Assembly: GCF_017115165.1 (NCBI RefSeq) | Contig: NZ_JABXKF010000150.1 | Location: 1 to 64,000, forward strand | Reading direction: 5' to 3' | Source of the DNA: Nostoc sp. LPT | Lineage (GTDB): Bacteria > Cyanobacteriota > Cyanobacteriia > Cyanobacteriales > Nostocaceae | Length of the DNA: 64,000 nucleotides | Shown here: positions 8,320-17,072 of the stretch, piece after piece | How the letters are laid out: every line of letters starts with the position of its first letter | Position numbering within the stretch: position 1 is the stretch's first letter | Position numbers and translations under genes: made by a program | Notes under the pieces: model-generated | Database searches by the model: none | Seen by the model: the letters and a program-made list of their open reading frames with translations, nothing else | Told to the model about the DNA's origin: nothing

Positions 8320-9441
8320 ATGCCATCCCAGACCGAAGAATTTACTATTGGTGTCGAAGAAGAATATCAAATTATCGATCCCACGACGCGAGAACTAAGT
8401 TCGCGTGTGGAGCATATTCTTCCAAAAGCCGAGAAAGCAATTGGTTCAGAGGTGCAGCCAGAAGCCCAGCAATCGCAGATAGAAATTGGTACGCCCATCT
8501 GTAGAACACTTGCAGATGTACGCTCTGAGCTTGTTCGTTTGCGCTACGAAGTGATTACGGCGGCTGCTAAGGACGGTAAGCAAATTGCTGCTGCTGGGAC
8601 GCACCCGTTCTCACATTGGGATGAACAGCAGATCACGCCCAAAGAACGTTATCAAGATTTGATGCGAGATTATCAACAACTCACCCGTGAACTAGTCATC
8701 TTTGGCTGTCATGTGCATGTGGGAATTAGCGATCGCTCTATTGCCATCCAGGTGATGAACCGGACTCGTGTATGGCTTTCCCCACTCTTGGCACTGGCAG
8801 CATCTTCACCTTTTTGGTTAGGTACGGATACAGGCTATGCAAGCTATCGTACCGAAATTTGGAGCCGATGGCCTATATCTGGAGTACCACTGATTTTCGA
8901 GTCCTTAACTGATTACGAAGCGCTTGTACAAGTTTTAGTAGAGACAAAAAGTGTCGCGGAGGCGACGAAGATTTATTGGGATGTGCGTTTGTCTGAGCGC
9001 TTTCCAACAATTGAGTTTCGAGTCACGGATGTCTGTCAGACAGTAGACGAAGCAGTAATGGTAGCAGGGCTTGTACGTGCTTTGGTGCGAACTTGCTACG
9101 AAGAAGTCATAACTGATAAACCGTTTCACCCAGTGCGTCACGAACTTATACGTGCTGCTCACTGGCGTGCTGCACGTTATGGATTAGATGAGGATTTAAT
9201 TGACGTTAGCGCTATAAAAGCTGTTCCGGCACAGGAGATGGTTGAGAGCTTTCTCAGTTTCGTGCGTCCATCGCTTGAGGAGTACGGAGAATGGGATGAA
9301 GTCTCGTCTCTTGTACATAGAACGATGGAGTTTGGGAATGGTGCAACACGACAACGCGAAATTTACAAACAAACGGGGCGTTTTTCAGATGTCGTCGATT
9401 TAATCGTCCAAGATACAGCAAAAGGGATAGCTTCAGTATAA
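8320..9441 (+). CDS. Carboxylate-amine ligase, YbdK/GCS2 family
   Basis: A 373-residue enzyme of the glutamate-cysteine ligase type 2 family, a typical length for YbdK-like carboxylate-amine ligases. It begins EEFTIGVEEEYQIIDPTTRE, the family signature with the metal- and glutamate-binding acids; QSQIEIGTPIC, CHVHVGI and PTIEFRVTDVC follow in the expected order. Members join a carboxylate (often glutamate) to an amine using ATP; some have weak gamma-glutamylcysteine synthetase activity. Which activity holds here is not visible. The ATG at 8320 is 5 residues before the conserved block. Cytosolic and monocistronic; the 137-base gap to the divergent PEP-CTERM gene holds both promoters. Confidence 0.9.
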   Translation: MPSQTEEFTIGVEEEYQIIDPTTRELSSRVEHILPKAEKAIGSEVQPEAQQSQIEIGTPICRTLADVRSELVRLRYEVITAAAKDGKQIAAAGTHPFSHWDEQQITPKERYQDLMRDYQQLTRELVIFGCHVHVGISDRSIAIQVMNRTRVWLSPLLALAASSPFWLGTDTGYASYRTEIWSRWPISGVPLIFESLTDYEALVQVLVETKSVAEATKIYWDVRLSERFPTIEFRVTDVCQTVDEAVMVAGLVRALVRTCYEEVITDKPFHPVRHELIRAAHWRAARYGLDEDLIDVSAIKAVPAQEMVESFLSFVRPSLEEYGEWDEVSSLVHRTMEFGNGATRQREIYKQTGRFSDVVDLIVQDTAKGIASV

Positions 9442-9665
9442 AGCTTTGGATATTGCAGTCCTAGCCATCCACACAAAATGATGTTTGAGATAAAATGCGG
9501 CTAATGACTAGTCTAAATAAATTTGACCCAATTTGTTCACAGTTCCTTTGACTTCAATTGCTTTTATTCTCGTGAATCTGAAGTTGTGCTGTTAATAGTA
9601 TAAAACTTGTATTGATAAGTTTTGCTTAAGTTTTGGTAACGATCGCATAAGTTTTGTCACAAAAA

Positions 9666-9854
9666 GATAAGCGTTCTGAACAAAACAACTTGTGTTGTGA
9701 ACGAATGGACAAGTTTTCGTTACCAACAGATAAGCGTTCTGAACGAAACAACTTGTGTTGTGAACGAACGGACAAGTTTTCGTTACCAACGGATAAGCGT
9801 TCTGAACGAAACAACTTGTGTTGTGAACGAACGGACAAGCTGTAGTAACGAAAA
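9666..9854. repeat. 63-bp tandem repeat, three copies
   Basis: Units begin GATAAGCGTTCTGAAC at 9666, 9729 and 9792, an exact 63-base period (21 codons). Copies 2 and 3 are nearly identical over 50 bases; copy 3 diverges at its end. Each unit contains the inverted pair ACAACTTGTGTTGT. The period is a multiple of three and both strands stay open, so several artificial ORFs cross it. The 770-base gap 9442-10209 holds this array, a relic of the NACHT gene end and a palindromic repeat near 10020-10100, but no gene I can support. Confidence 0.85.
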
Positions 9855-9925
9855 CAACTTTATTCCTAACGACAGCTTCTTTTTTGGTAACAAATGGACA
9901 AGCTGTTGTTATCACAAGAACTTAA

Positions 9926-10020
9926 TTTGTAACGTCGCTGCTGCAAAAGTACTCAAGTTCTTGTGAAAAGGATTTTCTTTAAGCTTTGCATCGCACGAGT
10001 AACAACATGATGCTGAAATG
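9926..10020 (-). pseudogene. Relic of the 3' end of the NACHT-HEAT gene
   Basis: Read on the minus strand this encodes HHVVTRAMQSLKKILFTRT followed by TGA, matching the C-terminus of the NACHT-HEAT protein (HNLVTDTMRRLKKILFTRII). At DNA level it aligns with 10865-10962 over about 95 bases, including downstream flank TTTGTAACGTC. It is a duplicated, decayed end fragment, lying on the far side of the toxin-antitoxin pair. Confidence 0.75.
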
Positions 10021-10209
10021 TAGGTAGGGTAGAGCGATCGCGACACCCAACACCAAGATCCATGTTGGGTTGGACTGCGCTTCACGCAACCTACATCTGA
10101 TTTAAAACAACCTCTAATGCTTAACGTGAAAGATTCAGATAATAGAAAAAATGGACGCAGTTATTTATAATTCTTCAATCTAATAACCCCACATAGCGAG
10201 GTAACAACC

Positions 10210-10440
10210 ATGCAAAATCTCACCAGAATTACCCGCAATCCAGAAGTGATGGGTGGTAAACCCTGCATTCGAGGAATGCGTATTACTGTTGGTACTATAG
10301 TTGGGTTAATGGCATCTGGACACAGCAATAGCGATATTCTTAAAGCATATCCCTACCTCGAAGAAGCTGATATTTATGAAGCACTTGCCTATGCTGCATG
10401 GCGAGTTGAAGAAATTGAAGTTCCTCTAAAAAGTGCATGA
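10210..10440 (+). CDS. DUF433 antitoxin
   Basis: A 76-residue DUF433 protein: ITRNPEVMGGKPCIRGMRIT, VGLMASGHSNSDILKAYPYL and ADIYEALAYAAWR, the small helix-turn-helix domain used as antitoxin in VapB-like pairs. Its stop overlaps the start of the next gene (ATGA), showing translational coupling. It would bind and repress its own promoter and neutralise the DUF5615 partner. A purine-rich site (GCGAGGTAACAACC) precedes the ATG. Confidence 0.9.
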   Translation: MQNLTRITRNPEVMGGKPCIRGMRITVGTIVGLMASGHSNSDILKAYPYLEEADIYEALAYAAWRVEEIEVPLKSA

Positions 10441-10805
10441 AAATTTTGATTGATATGAACCTTTCCCCTGATTGGGTTGTGGTTTTTCAGAGGTACAATA
10501 TTTCGTCTATCCACTGGTCTACTATTGGCAACCCCCGTGAGAAAGATGCAATCATTATGGAGTGGGCAAGAACTAACAGTTATATCGTCTTTACTCACGA
10601 TTTAGACTTTGGTACTTTGTTAGCTGCAACAGGTGCTGATACCCCCAGTGTAATTCAAGTTCGCGCTCAGGATATTTTGCCAAACAATATCGAAAATCTA
10701 GTCATTTCAGCCCTGAATCAGTTTGAGTCCTTACTGGAGTCAGGTGCGTTACTATTGACCAAGCTCAATCTAGGGTGCGTATTTTACCAATTCGTAAATA
10801 GCTGA
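10437..10805 (+). CDS. DUF5615 PIN-like toxin
   Basis: A 122-residue protein of the DUF5615 PIN-like (Mut7-C-type) family. It opens MKILIDMNLSPDW with the first catalytic Asp6, contains the second acidic motif IVFTHDLDFGTLLA, then TPSVIQVRAQDILP. These proteins are predicted RNases and pair with DUF433 antitoxins, as here, with a 4-base start/stop overlap. The length and acidic residues look intact. The pair sits between two copies of a NACHT gene end (see findings), so it may have arrived by insertion or recombination. Confidence 0.88.
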   Translation: MKILIDMNLSPDWVVVFQRYNISSIHWSTIGNPREKDAIIMEWARTNSYIVFTHDLDFGTLLAATGADTPSVIQVRAQDILPNNIENLVISALNQFESLLESGALLLTKLNLGCVFYQFVNS

Positions 10806-10891
10806 CAGCTTTGATTTAAGCATTTACCACAAATATGACAAAGTTCGTTGCCACCACAACTAGATTTGTAACGTCACTGCTGCAAAAATAG

Positions 10892-13800
10892 TTAAATTAT
10901 TCTTGTGAAGAGGATTTTCTTTAATCTTCGCATTGTATCAGTAACAAGATTATGCTGATGCCAAGCTCGATAGAAATCTGGGTAAGGCATATTCTGAGTG
11001 CATTTCCATATAACATTGTAGCAATTATCATCTAATTGCAAATAACCACTTAAGGCTTTGACTACTGCAAAGCGATGTTCACTGGTTTGTATAATTTTAT
11101 TTAAAGATGAAGCTGCTTCTTCACGGATGTAGTGAGCCACATTATTTGATTGCAGCAGTTGCACCAAAGCTGCGATCGCAATTTCTTTGCCCGTGCCGAT
11201 TTGACTTAAGCTTCCTACTGCCAGCCAACGGGTGTAGTCATCCACATTATTTGATTGCAGCAGTTGCACCAAAGTTGCGAGCGCAAATTCATTGCCTGTG
11301 CCGATTATCCTTAAGCTATCTGCTGCCTGATAACGGGTATCGTTATTCAGATCATTTGATTGCAGCAGTTGCACCAAAGCTGCGATCGCATTTTCATTGC
11401 CAGGACCGATTTTCTCTAAGCTTTTTGCTGCCTGACACCGGGTGCGCCTATCCACAGTTGTTGATTGCAGCAATTGCACCAAGGCGGCAATCGCATTTTC
11501 ATTGCCTATGCCTATTTCCCCTAAGCTTGATGCTGCCAGCCAACGGATGTAGTGAGCCACATCATTTAATTGTAGCAGTTGCACCAAGGCTGCAATTGCA
11601 TTTTCATTGCCAGGGTCGATTTGCCATAAGCTATCTGCTGCCCGCCAACGGATGGCGTCATCCACAGTAGTTGATTGTAGCAGTTGCACCAAAGTGGCGA
11701 TCGCTTTTTCATTGCCAGGGTCGATTTCCCCTAAACTTTCTGCTGTTTGCCTACGGGTGGAGTCATCCACAGTAGTTGATTGCAGCAGTTGCACCAAAGT
11801 GGCGATCGCTTTTTCATTGCCAGGGTCGATTTGCCATAAGCTTGATGCTGCCTGATAACGGGTATCGTTATTCAGATCATTTGATTGCAGCAGTTGCACC
11901 AAGGCGGCAATCGCATTTTCATTGCCTATGCCTATTTCCCCTAAGCTTGATGCTGCCAGCCAACAGATGTCGTAATTCAGATCATTTGATTTTGATTGCA
12001 GCAGTTGCACCAAGGCGGCGATCGCAATTTCATTGCCAGTGCCGATTTGCCTTAAGCTATCTGCTGCCTGATAACGGGTGAAGTCATCCACAATAGTTGA
12101 TTGCAGCAGTTGCACCAAGGCGGCGATCGCAATTTCATTGCCAGGGTCGATTTGCCATAAGCTATCTGCTGCCCGCCAACGGGTGTCGTCATCCACAGTA
12201 GTTGATTGCAGCAGTTGCACCAAGGCTGCGATCGCATTTTCATTGCCTATGCCTATTTTCCCTAAGCTTGATTCTGCCTGCCCGTCATCCACAATAGTTG
12301 ATTGCAGCAGTTGCACCAAGGCGGCGGTCGCATTTTTATTGCCTGTGCCGATTTCTCCTAAGCTATCTGCTGCCAGCAGACGGGTATTGTAATCTACATC
12401 ATTTGATTGCAGCAGTTTCACCAAGGTGGCGAACGCAATTTCATTGCCAGGGTCGATTTCCCATAAGCTATGTGCTGCCAGCCAACGGGTGAAGTCATAC
12501 ACATCTTGAGATTGCAGCAGTTGCACCAAGGCTGCGCTCGCAATTTCATTGCCGGGGTCGATTTTCCCTAAGCTATTTGCTGCCAGGCAACGGGTATTGT
12601 AATCTACATCATTTGATTGCAGCAGTTTCACCAAGGCTGCGATCTCAAATTCATTACCAGTACCGATTTGGCTTAAGCTATCTGCTGCCGATTCACGGGT
12701 GCTGTCATCTACATCATTTGATTGCAGCAGTTTCACTAAGGCTGCGCTCGCAGTTTCATTGCCAGGGTCGATTTTCCCTAAGCTATATGCTGCCAGCCGA
12801 CGGGTGAAGTCATCTAGATTATTTAATTGCAGCAGTTGCACCCAAGCTGCGATCACTTTTGTACGATCTGTCTGTTGCAGTGCTGATTTAGCTTCCTCTT
12901 TAATTGAACTCGGACTATCAATTGTCCATTTGACAATTTGTGTTACTATTTCATCTGCTTTAAAATAATCTCTAAACTCTACAATTCCTGCGGCAGCTAA
13001 AAAATAGGCACGCTCTTTATAAAATTTTTGACATCCATCTTTAAAACTAACTAAAGCATCAAAAAACTGTTGCTTTTGCTGTTTGAGATTTTCTTCTTCT
13101 CGCCCTAACCAAAGTAATATTGTTTGTTTCCATTGCGGTTCAAAGATGCGATAAGTTCCTTGATTGGGATTTTTGGGAACATGATTAAGAAAAAAATGCC
13201 AGTGATCAATTGCTATAGCAGCAAAGTACTCTTGAAATGAGGCATGAAAGAAAGCATAAATAGTTTTTCTATTTGTATCTATCCCTACACAGTTCAGCCA
13301 GCCTCGATTTAGTGCCAATTTCAGCAGCGAATTTTCATCATCAACATCGCCCAAAAACTGACTAACAAAATCCTGCCGCAAGCGAAAACGGGTTGCTTGT
13401 TTGTCTATAGCTTCTTTTGCTAATTCCCCCAGCTTGATATTGAGTTGCTGACGCTGTTCAGATGTTGTAGTGAATTCCTCTTTCTTCCACTTGTTGAAGT
13501 CATCAACAAATTGCTGATAGAGTCCTGCTTGAGTATCCGGTAATTTACCTTCTCCTGATTGCCAATTCAAACACAGCAGTGTCAACCGCAGAGGATTTTT
13601 CACTAAATCCTGAATCCGTTCCTTACCTGATTCTTTCAACGCAGTACATAACTGCTCTCCTTTTTCTCGATTAGCAGCGAACCATTTATGAATAAATCTC
13701 TCTACCTGTTGTGGATAAGAAAAATCTAAACTGCGATAGGTATCAAAATCATCAAGTGCATTAATGCTGCCATCCCACAGATTAACTCGACAGGTCAGCA

Positions 13801-14479
13801 CAATTCGCGCTTGAGAAATTAACCTTACTTCACGGAATTGTCGTGCAATTTCTGTGAGAGGATTACCTGAAGATGCGGACATTTCATCTAACCCATCTAA
13901 CAGCAGCCAGACATTATTTTGATTAAACAGAGCTACAAAATCATTCTTCAGTTGCTCAGTGGGTTCAGCTTTACTTGTTTTCTCAGCGACTTGAGTTAAC
14001 CAAGTTTCAAACAGATAAGATTTTAGTTCCTTCTCTCGCAAATCTGCTAAAGATACCCAAATCACAATCGACTGGTGAATCTCACGAGATACCCAATTAG
14101 CAATCTGCTGTAAAAGTGTTGTCTTTCCTGCTCCTGGTTCGCCAATGATTGTAATTCGCTTACCTTGACTTTTAGGCGTGTTCTGCTGTTTGAGAACTTC
14201 TTCGAGAAAAGCATCATGCTCAAATGTTTTGGTGATTTCTGTCTCCTTGTAGAGTTCTGAACCCTGTTCTGGAGAAATATCACCTTGACGCTTGGATGGT
14301 TTTTTGCGCTCAACTAATCCCAGTGGTACGTAAACATCATCAACTTGCAGGGTGACTCCTTCAGTTGATGTCAGAGGGTTTGTAGTCAGCTTTCGTCGTT
14401 CTGCAAGTATTTCACAGCAGACTTGACGCCAGTCATCGGGAGTTAACTTTGTCCCATCCTCCCTTGGGGACGACTGTAG
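10892..14479 (-). CDS. NACHT-HEAT STAND NTPase, start unresolved
   Basis: The reading frame is open from the codon after a TGA (14480-14482) to 10892, about 1195 codons. N-terminal block: TKLTPDDWRQVCCEILAERR and DDVYVPLGLVERKK, typical of cyanobacterial NACHT proteins. P-loop: GEPGAGKTT at 14117-14143. Walker B: LLLDGLDEMS near 13880-13912. Then a winged-helix/NACHT C-region and about 17 HEAT-like repeats of 35 residues with core ALVQLLQS...AADSLxxI (11100-12870). STAND NTPases sense a ligand through the repeats and oligomerise; bacterial NACHT proteins are known antiphage factors. Oddity: from 14479 to the GTG at 14065 there is no ATG, GTG or TTG in frame, and that GTG lies after the P-loop. 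The gene is therefore either fused in origin to the upstream ORF and broken by the TGA, or uses an unusual start. Repeats 5 and 8 differ in length from the rest. Confidence 0.7.
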   Translation of the reverse strand, partial: LQSSPREDGTKLTPDDWRQVCCEILAERRKLTTNPLTSTEGVTLQVDDVYVPLGLVERKKPSKRQGDISPEQGSELYKETEITKTFEHDAFLEEVLKQQNTPKSQGKRITIIGEPGAGKTTLLQQIANWVSREIHQSIVIWVSLADLREKELKSYLFETWLTQVAEKTSKAEPTEQLKNDFVALFNQNNVWLLLDGLDEMSASSGNPLTEIARQFREVRLISQARIVLTCRVNLWDGSINALDDFDTYRSLDFSYPQQVERFIHKWFAANREKGEQLCTALKESGKERIQDLVKNPLRLTLLCLNWQSGEGKLPDTQAGLYQQFVDDFNKWKKEEFTTTSEQRQQLNIKLGELAKEAIDKQATRFRLRQDFVSQFLGDVDDENSLLKLALNRGWLNCVGIDTNRKTIYAFFHASFQEYFAAIAIDHWHFFLNHVPKNPNQGTYRIFEPQWKQTILLWLGREEENLKQQKQQFFDALVSFKDGCQKFYKERAYFLAAAGIVEFRDYFKADEIVTQIVKWTIDSPSSIKEEAKSALQQTDRTKVIAAWVQLLQLNNLDDFTRRLAAYSLGKIDPGNETASAALVKLLQSNDVDDSTRESAADSLSQIGTGNEFEIAALVKLLQSNDVDYNTRCLAANSLGKIDPGNEIASAALVQLLQSQDVYDFTRWLAAHSLWEIDPGNEIAFATLVKLLQSNDVDYNTRLLAADSLGEIGTGNKNATAALVQLLQSTIVDDGQAESSLGKIGIGNENAIAALVQLLQSTTVDDDTRWRAADSLWQIDPGNEIAIAALVQLLQSTIVDDFTRYQAADSLRQIGTGNEIAIAALVQLLQSKSNDLNYDICWLAASSLGEIGIGNENAIAALVQLLQSNDLNNDTRYQAASSLWQIDPGNEKAIATLVQLLQSTTVDDSTRRQTAESLGEIDPGNEKAIATLVQLLQSTTVDDAIRWRAADSLWQIDPGNENAIAALVQLLQLNDVAHYIRWLAASSLGEIGIGNENAIAALVQLLQSTTVDRRTRCQAAKSLEKIGPGNENAIAALVQLLQSNDLNNDTRYQAADSLRIIGTGNEFALATLVQLLQSNNVDDYTRWLAVGSLSQIGTGKEIAIAALVQLLQSNNVAHYIREEAASSLNKIIQTSEHRFAVVKALSGYLQLDDNCYNVIWKCTQNMPYPDFYRAWHQHNLVTDTMRRLKKILFTRII
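11100..12870 (-). repeat. 105-bp tandem HEAT-coding repeat array, about 17 units
   Basis: Units of 105 bases encode LVQLLQS-(N/T)(D/T)VDD-TRW-AADSLxxID/G-PGNEIAI-A. The hinge GNE(I/N/K)AI and the helix LVQLLQS are nearly invariant, while the TRxxA and SLxxI positions vary. One unit has lost several codons (DDGQAESSL) and another has gained three (SKSNDLNYD). Antisense ORFs of up to 187 codons across it are shadows created by the 3n period. Confidence 0.9.
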
Positions 14480-14938
14480 TCAGTTGTAAGTATTGGTCTG
14501 TTGCTCAATGTTGATTTGTTGGGCAACCATTGCACCTTTCTCAGCTTTTATTTCCTCTGCTAATTTTGCAAACTTGTTAATAACTGAAGGCTGTGACTTG
14601 ATTTCATCTGCTAATTTTTGAATTTCCTTAGCACCCTCAGACTGGTCATTGTTAACTGCTGCTTCCACTTCTACAACAGCTTGAGCAATTTCTGGGTCTG
14701 CGTCTGCTGCTGCTTTCAGTTCCAGCACTGCTTGACCATAATCTAATCGCTGCGGTTCATTTCCCTCAACAGCACTGGTAAGTAATGGCGATTTATTCTT
14801 TTGGCGGAGTAATCCGATTAACTTACCACCTAGCGTCCATGTAGCATCACCAATGTTTTCGCCGATTTTCTCCTGTGCTTTAGTCCAAAGCGTAGTAGCG
14901 ATCGCAGTAGCAACAGCCGTCAGTGTCACAGTTACCAT
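14480..14938 (-). CDS. Small N-terminal partner of the NACHT protein
   Basis: A 152-residue protein of a kind often found immediately before cyanobacterial NACHT genes. It begins MVTVTLTAVATAIATTLWTK, a hydrophobic or amphipathic helix, then GENIGDATWTLGGKLIGLLR. An acidic helical region with two similar segments follows (AVLELKAAADADPEIAQAVV and EIQKLADEIKSQPSVINKFA), ending in the Gln/Asn-rich INIEQQTNTYN. It could be a membrane- or oligomer-forming effector arm; that is inference. The TGA that ends it lies in the same frame as the NACHT ORF, with the next codon beginning the NACHT region, so the two may be one gene split by a nonsense mutation. Confidence 0.7.
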   Translation of the reverse strand: MVTVTLTAVATAIATTLWTKAQEKIGENIGDATWTLGGKLIGLLRQKNKSPLLTSAVEGNEPQRLDYGQAVLELKAAADADPEIAQAVVEVEAAVNNDQSEGAKEIQKLADEIKSQPSVINKFAKLAEEIKAEKGAMVAQQINIEQQTNTYN

Positions 14939-15209
14939 AAATTCACTACAAATTGAATTGATATAGAAATTTCTCGGCTCAATACCTTTTGCAATTTTTC
15001 ACAGAGAATATCACGAATACCACGCACAACCTGATAAGTTGAATTTTAACTCAAATAATTTGAGTGGTTTGACTGGAATCAGCGTTGAAGAATAAGAACA
15101 CCTAATTGGAACCCAAGAAATCCTCGAATGATCAATCAGACTATCATCAACTCGTAAGAATTCAGCACCCAGGAGTCAGAAGTCAGAATTTATAAGGAGT
15201 TTAGCACTG

Positions 15210-16587
15210 ATGGAAACAGCAGATGTCATTGTAATCGGCAGTGGTCAAGGAGGCATTCCACTGGCGGCTGATTTTGCCAATGATGGGCGTAAGGTTGTCT
15301 TGTTTGAGCGGGATGCTTTAGGCGGCAGTTGTATCAACTATGGCTGCACTCCGTCCAAAGCGTTCTTAGCTGCGGCTCATGCAGCAGGGCGGGCGCGCCT
15401 GGGCAAAAAGTTAGGCATCCACACACAGGTTGAAGTGGATTTTCCTGCTGTCATGGAGCGAGTTCGGGGAATCCGCAACAGCTTTAATCAGGGGATTCGC
15501 AAGCGATTGGAGACTGCGGGTGTCAAAGTCATTTGTGCCGAAGCTTCTTTTGTGGGTGAACGGACAGTCAAAGGTGGGGATGTTACCTTTCAGGCTCCTC
15601 TGGTAATCATTAACACAGGCACGTCAGCGCTGATTCCTGACATTCCTGGACTTGCAGGAACTCCCTACCTGACCAACCGCAACTTCTTTGACTTGAACAC
15701 CTTACCAGCCCGTTTATTGGTGATTGGAGGCGGCTATATTGGCTTGGAATTGGGACAAGGATTAGCGCGTTTGGGCAGTCAGACCCACTTAATTGTGCGA
15801 GGCGATCGCGTCCTCGATCGGGAAGAGGCTGATGTCAGCAAGGTCTTAGCAGAAGCATTAAAACAGGATAGCATTGGGCTGCACTTTGGAGTTAATGTCA
15901 ATCACGTCGCCCACGAGAGTAATGTGTTTAGCCTAACCCTGAGCAGTGGCGAACAACTCCAGGGAGAAGCGTTGCTGGTTGTGACTGGACGCAAACCTAA
16001 TACAAGTCGATTAAATGCAGCCGCCAGCAAAATTGAGCTAGACGATCGAGGGTTTATCAAAATTGATCAGCAGTTCCATACTACCTGTTCTGGAGTTTAT
16101 GCGATCGGGGATGCTGCCAAACAGCCTGCCTTTACGCACGTCTCGTGGGAGGACTATCGCCGCTTAAAAGCAATTATTGTGTGGAGAAAACCGGACACGG
16201 AGCGATCGCGTCCTTGGCTATGCGGTCTACACAGAACCCCAGGTTGGACGAGTGGGTATGACGTTAGAACAGGCTCACAAACAAGGTATCAACGCGCGTG
16301 CTGTCACATTACCCATGAGCCAAATTGCGCGTGCGATCGAGTGGGGGCATGACCTGGGATTTTATCGCATGGTGATCGACAGCGACACAGACAAAATCCT
16401 GGGAGCAACCCTGGTGGGGTACGAAACTGCTGAACTGGTGCATGTATTTTTATCCCTGATGGAAGCAGGAGCAACTTGGCAGTTGTTAGAGCGATCGGTT
16501 CACATCCATCCCACCTATGGTGAAGCTTTACCCAGTCTGGCACGATTGCTGCTTGGAGATAACATGCCAGGATGTCCGAATATGTGA
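15210..16587 (+). pseudogene. Flavin disulfide oxidoreductase (mercuric reductase/LPD-like), frameshifted
   Basis: Class I pyridine nucleotide-disulfide oxidoreductase. FAD-binding GSGQGG is at residues 10-15, the redox-active disulfide GGSCINYGCTPSK uses Cys41 and Cys46, the NAD(P)-binding motif is IGGGYIGLELG, and the second FAD motif is GVYAIGDAA. The dimerisation domain continues in the +1 frame (LGYAVYTEPQVGRVGMTLEQ to HIHPTYGEALPSLARLLLGD, with the catalytic His-x-x-x-x-Glu-like HPTYGE). The switch falls near 16170-16180; dropping the A at 16176 restores the expected AILCGENRTRSDRVLGYAVY. Full length would be about 458 residues. The substrate is unknown; no mer genes lie nearby. Either a recent pseudogene or a one-base sequence error. 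Confidence 0.85.
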
Positions 16588-17072
16588 AGAGGTTTTATTG
16601 ATTATCCTTTGCATCCTTTGCGGTAGCCTGCGGCAAGCCCTTCGGGTGCCGCTCGTACCTCGCTAACGCTACGCTAACAGCAGTCGCTCATGGGCGGAAA
16701 CCCCCTTGGCGCTAACCTCTCCCTTTGGGAGAAGACCGCGCTGCTTCACCGCTTTGCGTCTACGTTCAAAAAATTGACATTTAGAAAGAGTTTGAGTCTT
16801 AACCCAAGACGTATTGGGTTTTGTCTGTGTAGCCGCGACTTATAGTCACCAAGGCTGGAAGTCAAAACAAGCGGTGCGTTAGCCTTTGGCGTAACGCACC
16901 CTACTGGCGTGGCAAGCTTAAAATGGTGCAATAAATTTTCTTGTGGTGTGGGCCGGAAAGCCCGCACTGGACGGGCGAGACGCCCATCCTACAAGAGGAA
17001 AGCTAATGCACTATTTTAGCCTTGACACGCTACTACGAAAATATCTGAAACCTAATTATGAATTATCAATTT
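16588..17072. other. Gene-free gap with palindromic repeats
   Basis: About 485 bases without a supportable gene. It contains small dispersed-repeat pieces (GGTAGCCTGCGGCAAGCCC, CTCGCTAACGCTACGCTAAC) and a GCGTAACGCACCCTAC-type repeat near 16890. The purine/pyrimidine composition and lack of codon structure argue against a protein. Confidence 0.5.

Noticed and set aside
9592-9966. CRISPR array or small repeat protein at the 63-bp repeats
   Set aside because: Units are contiguous with no unique spacers, and the ORFs arise on both strands because the period is a multiple of three.
11107-12968. Long plus-strand ORFs (up to 187 codons) across the NACHT-HEAT gene
   Set aside because: They are the antisense of a 105-bp (3n) repeat array, which keeps all frames open; the minus frame has the conserved HEAT pattern.
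14062-14313. 83-codon minus-strand ORF over the P-loop region
   Set aside because: Wrong frame; the shifted frame encodes GEPGAGKTT and continues into the NACHT protein.
14477-14482. TGA CTA as a proven readthrough signal
   Set aside because: UGA-CUA is a readthrough context characterised in eukaryotes and their viruses; no evidence it works in cyanobacteria, so I only list readthrough as one option.
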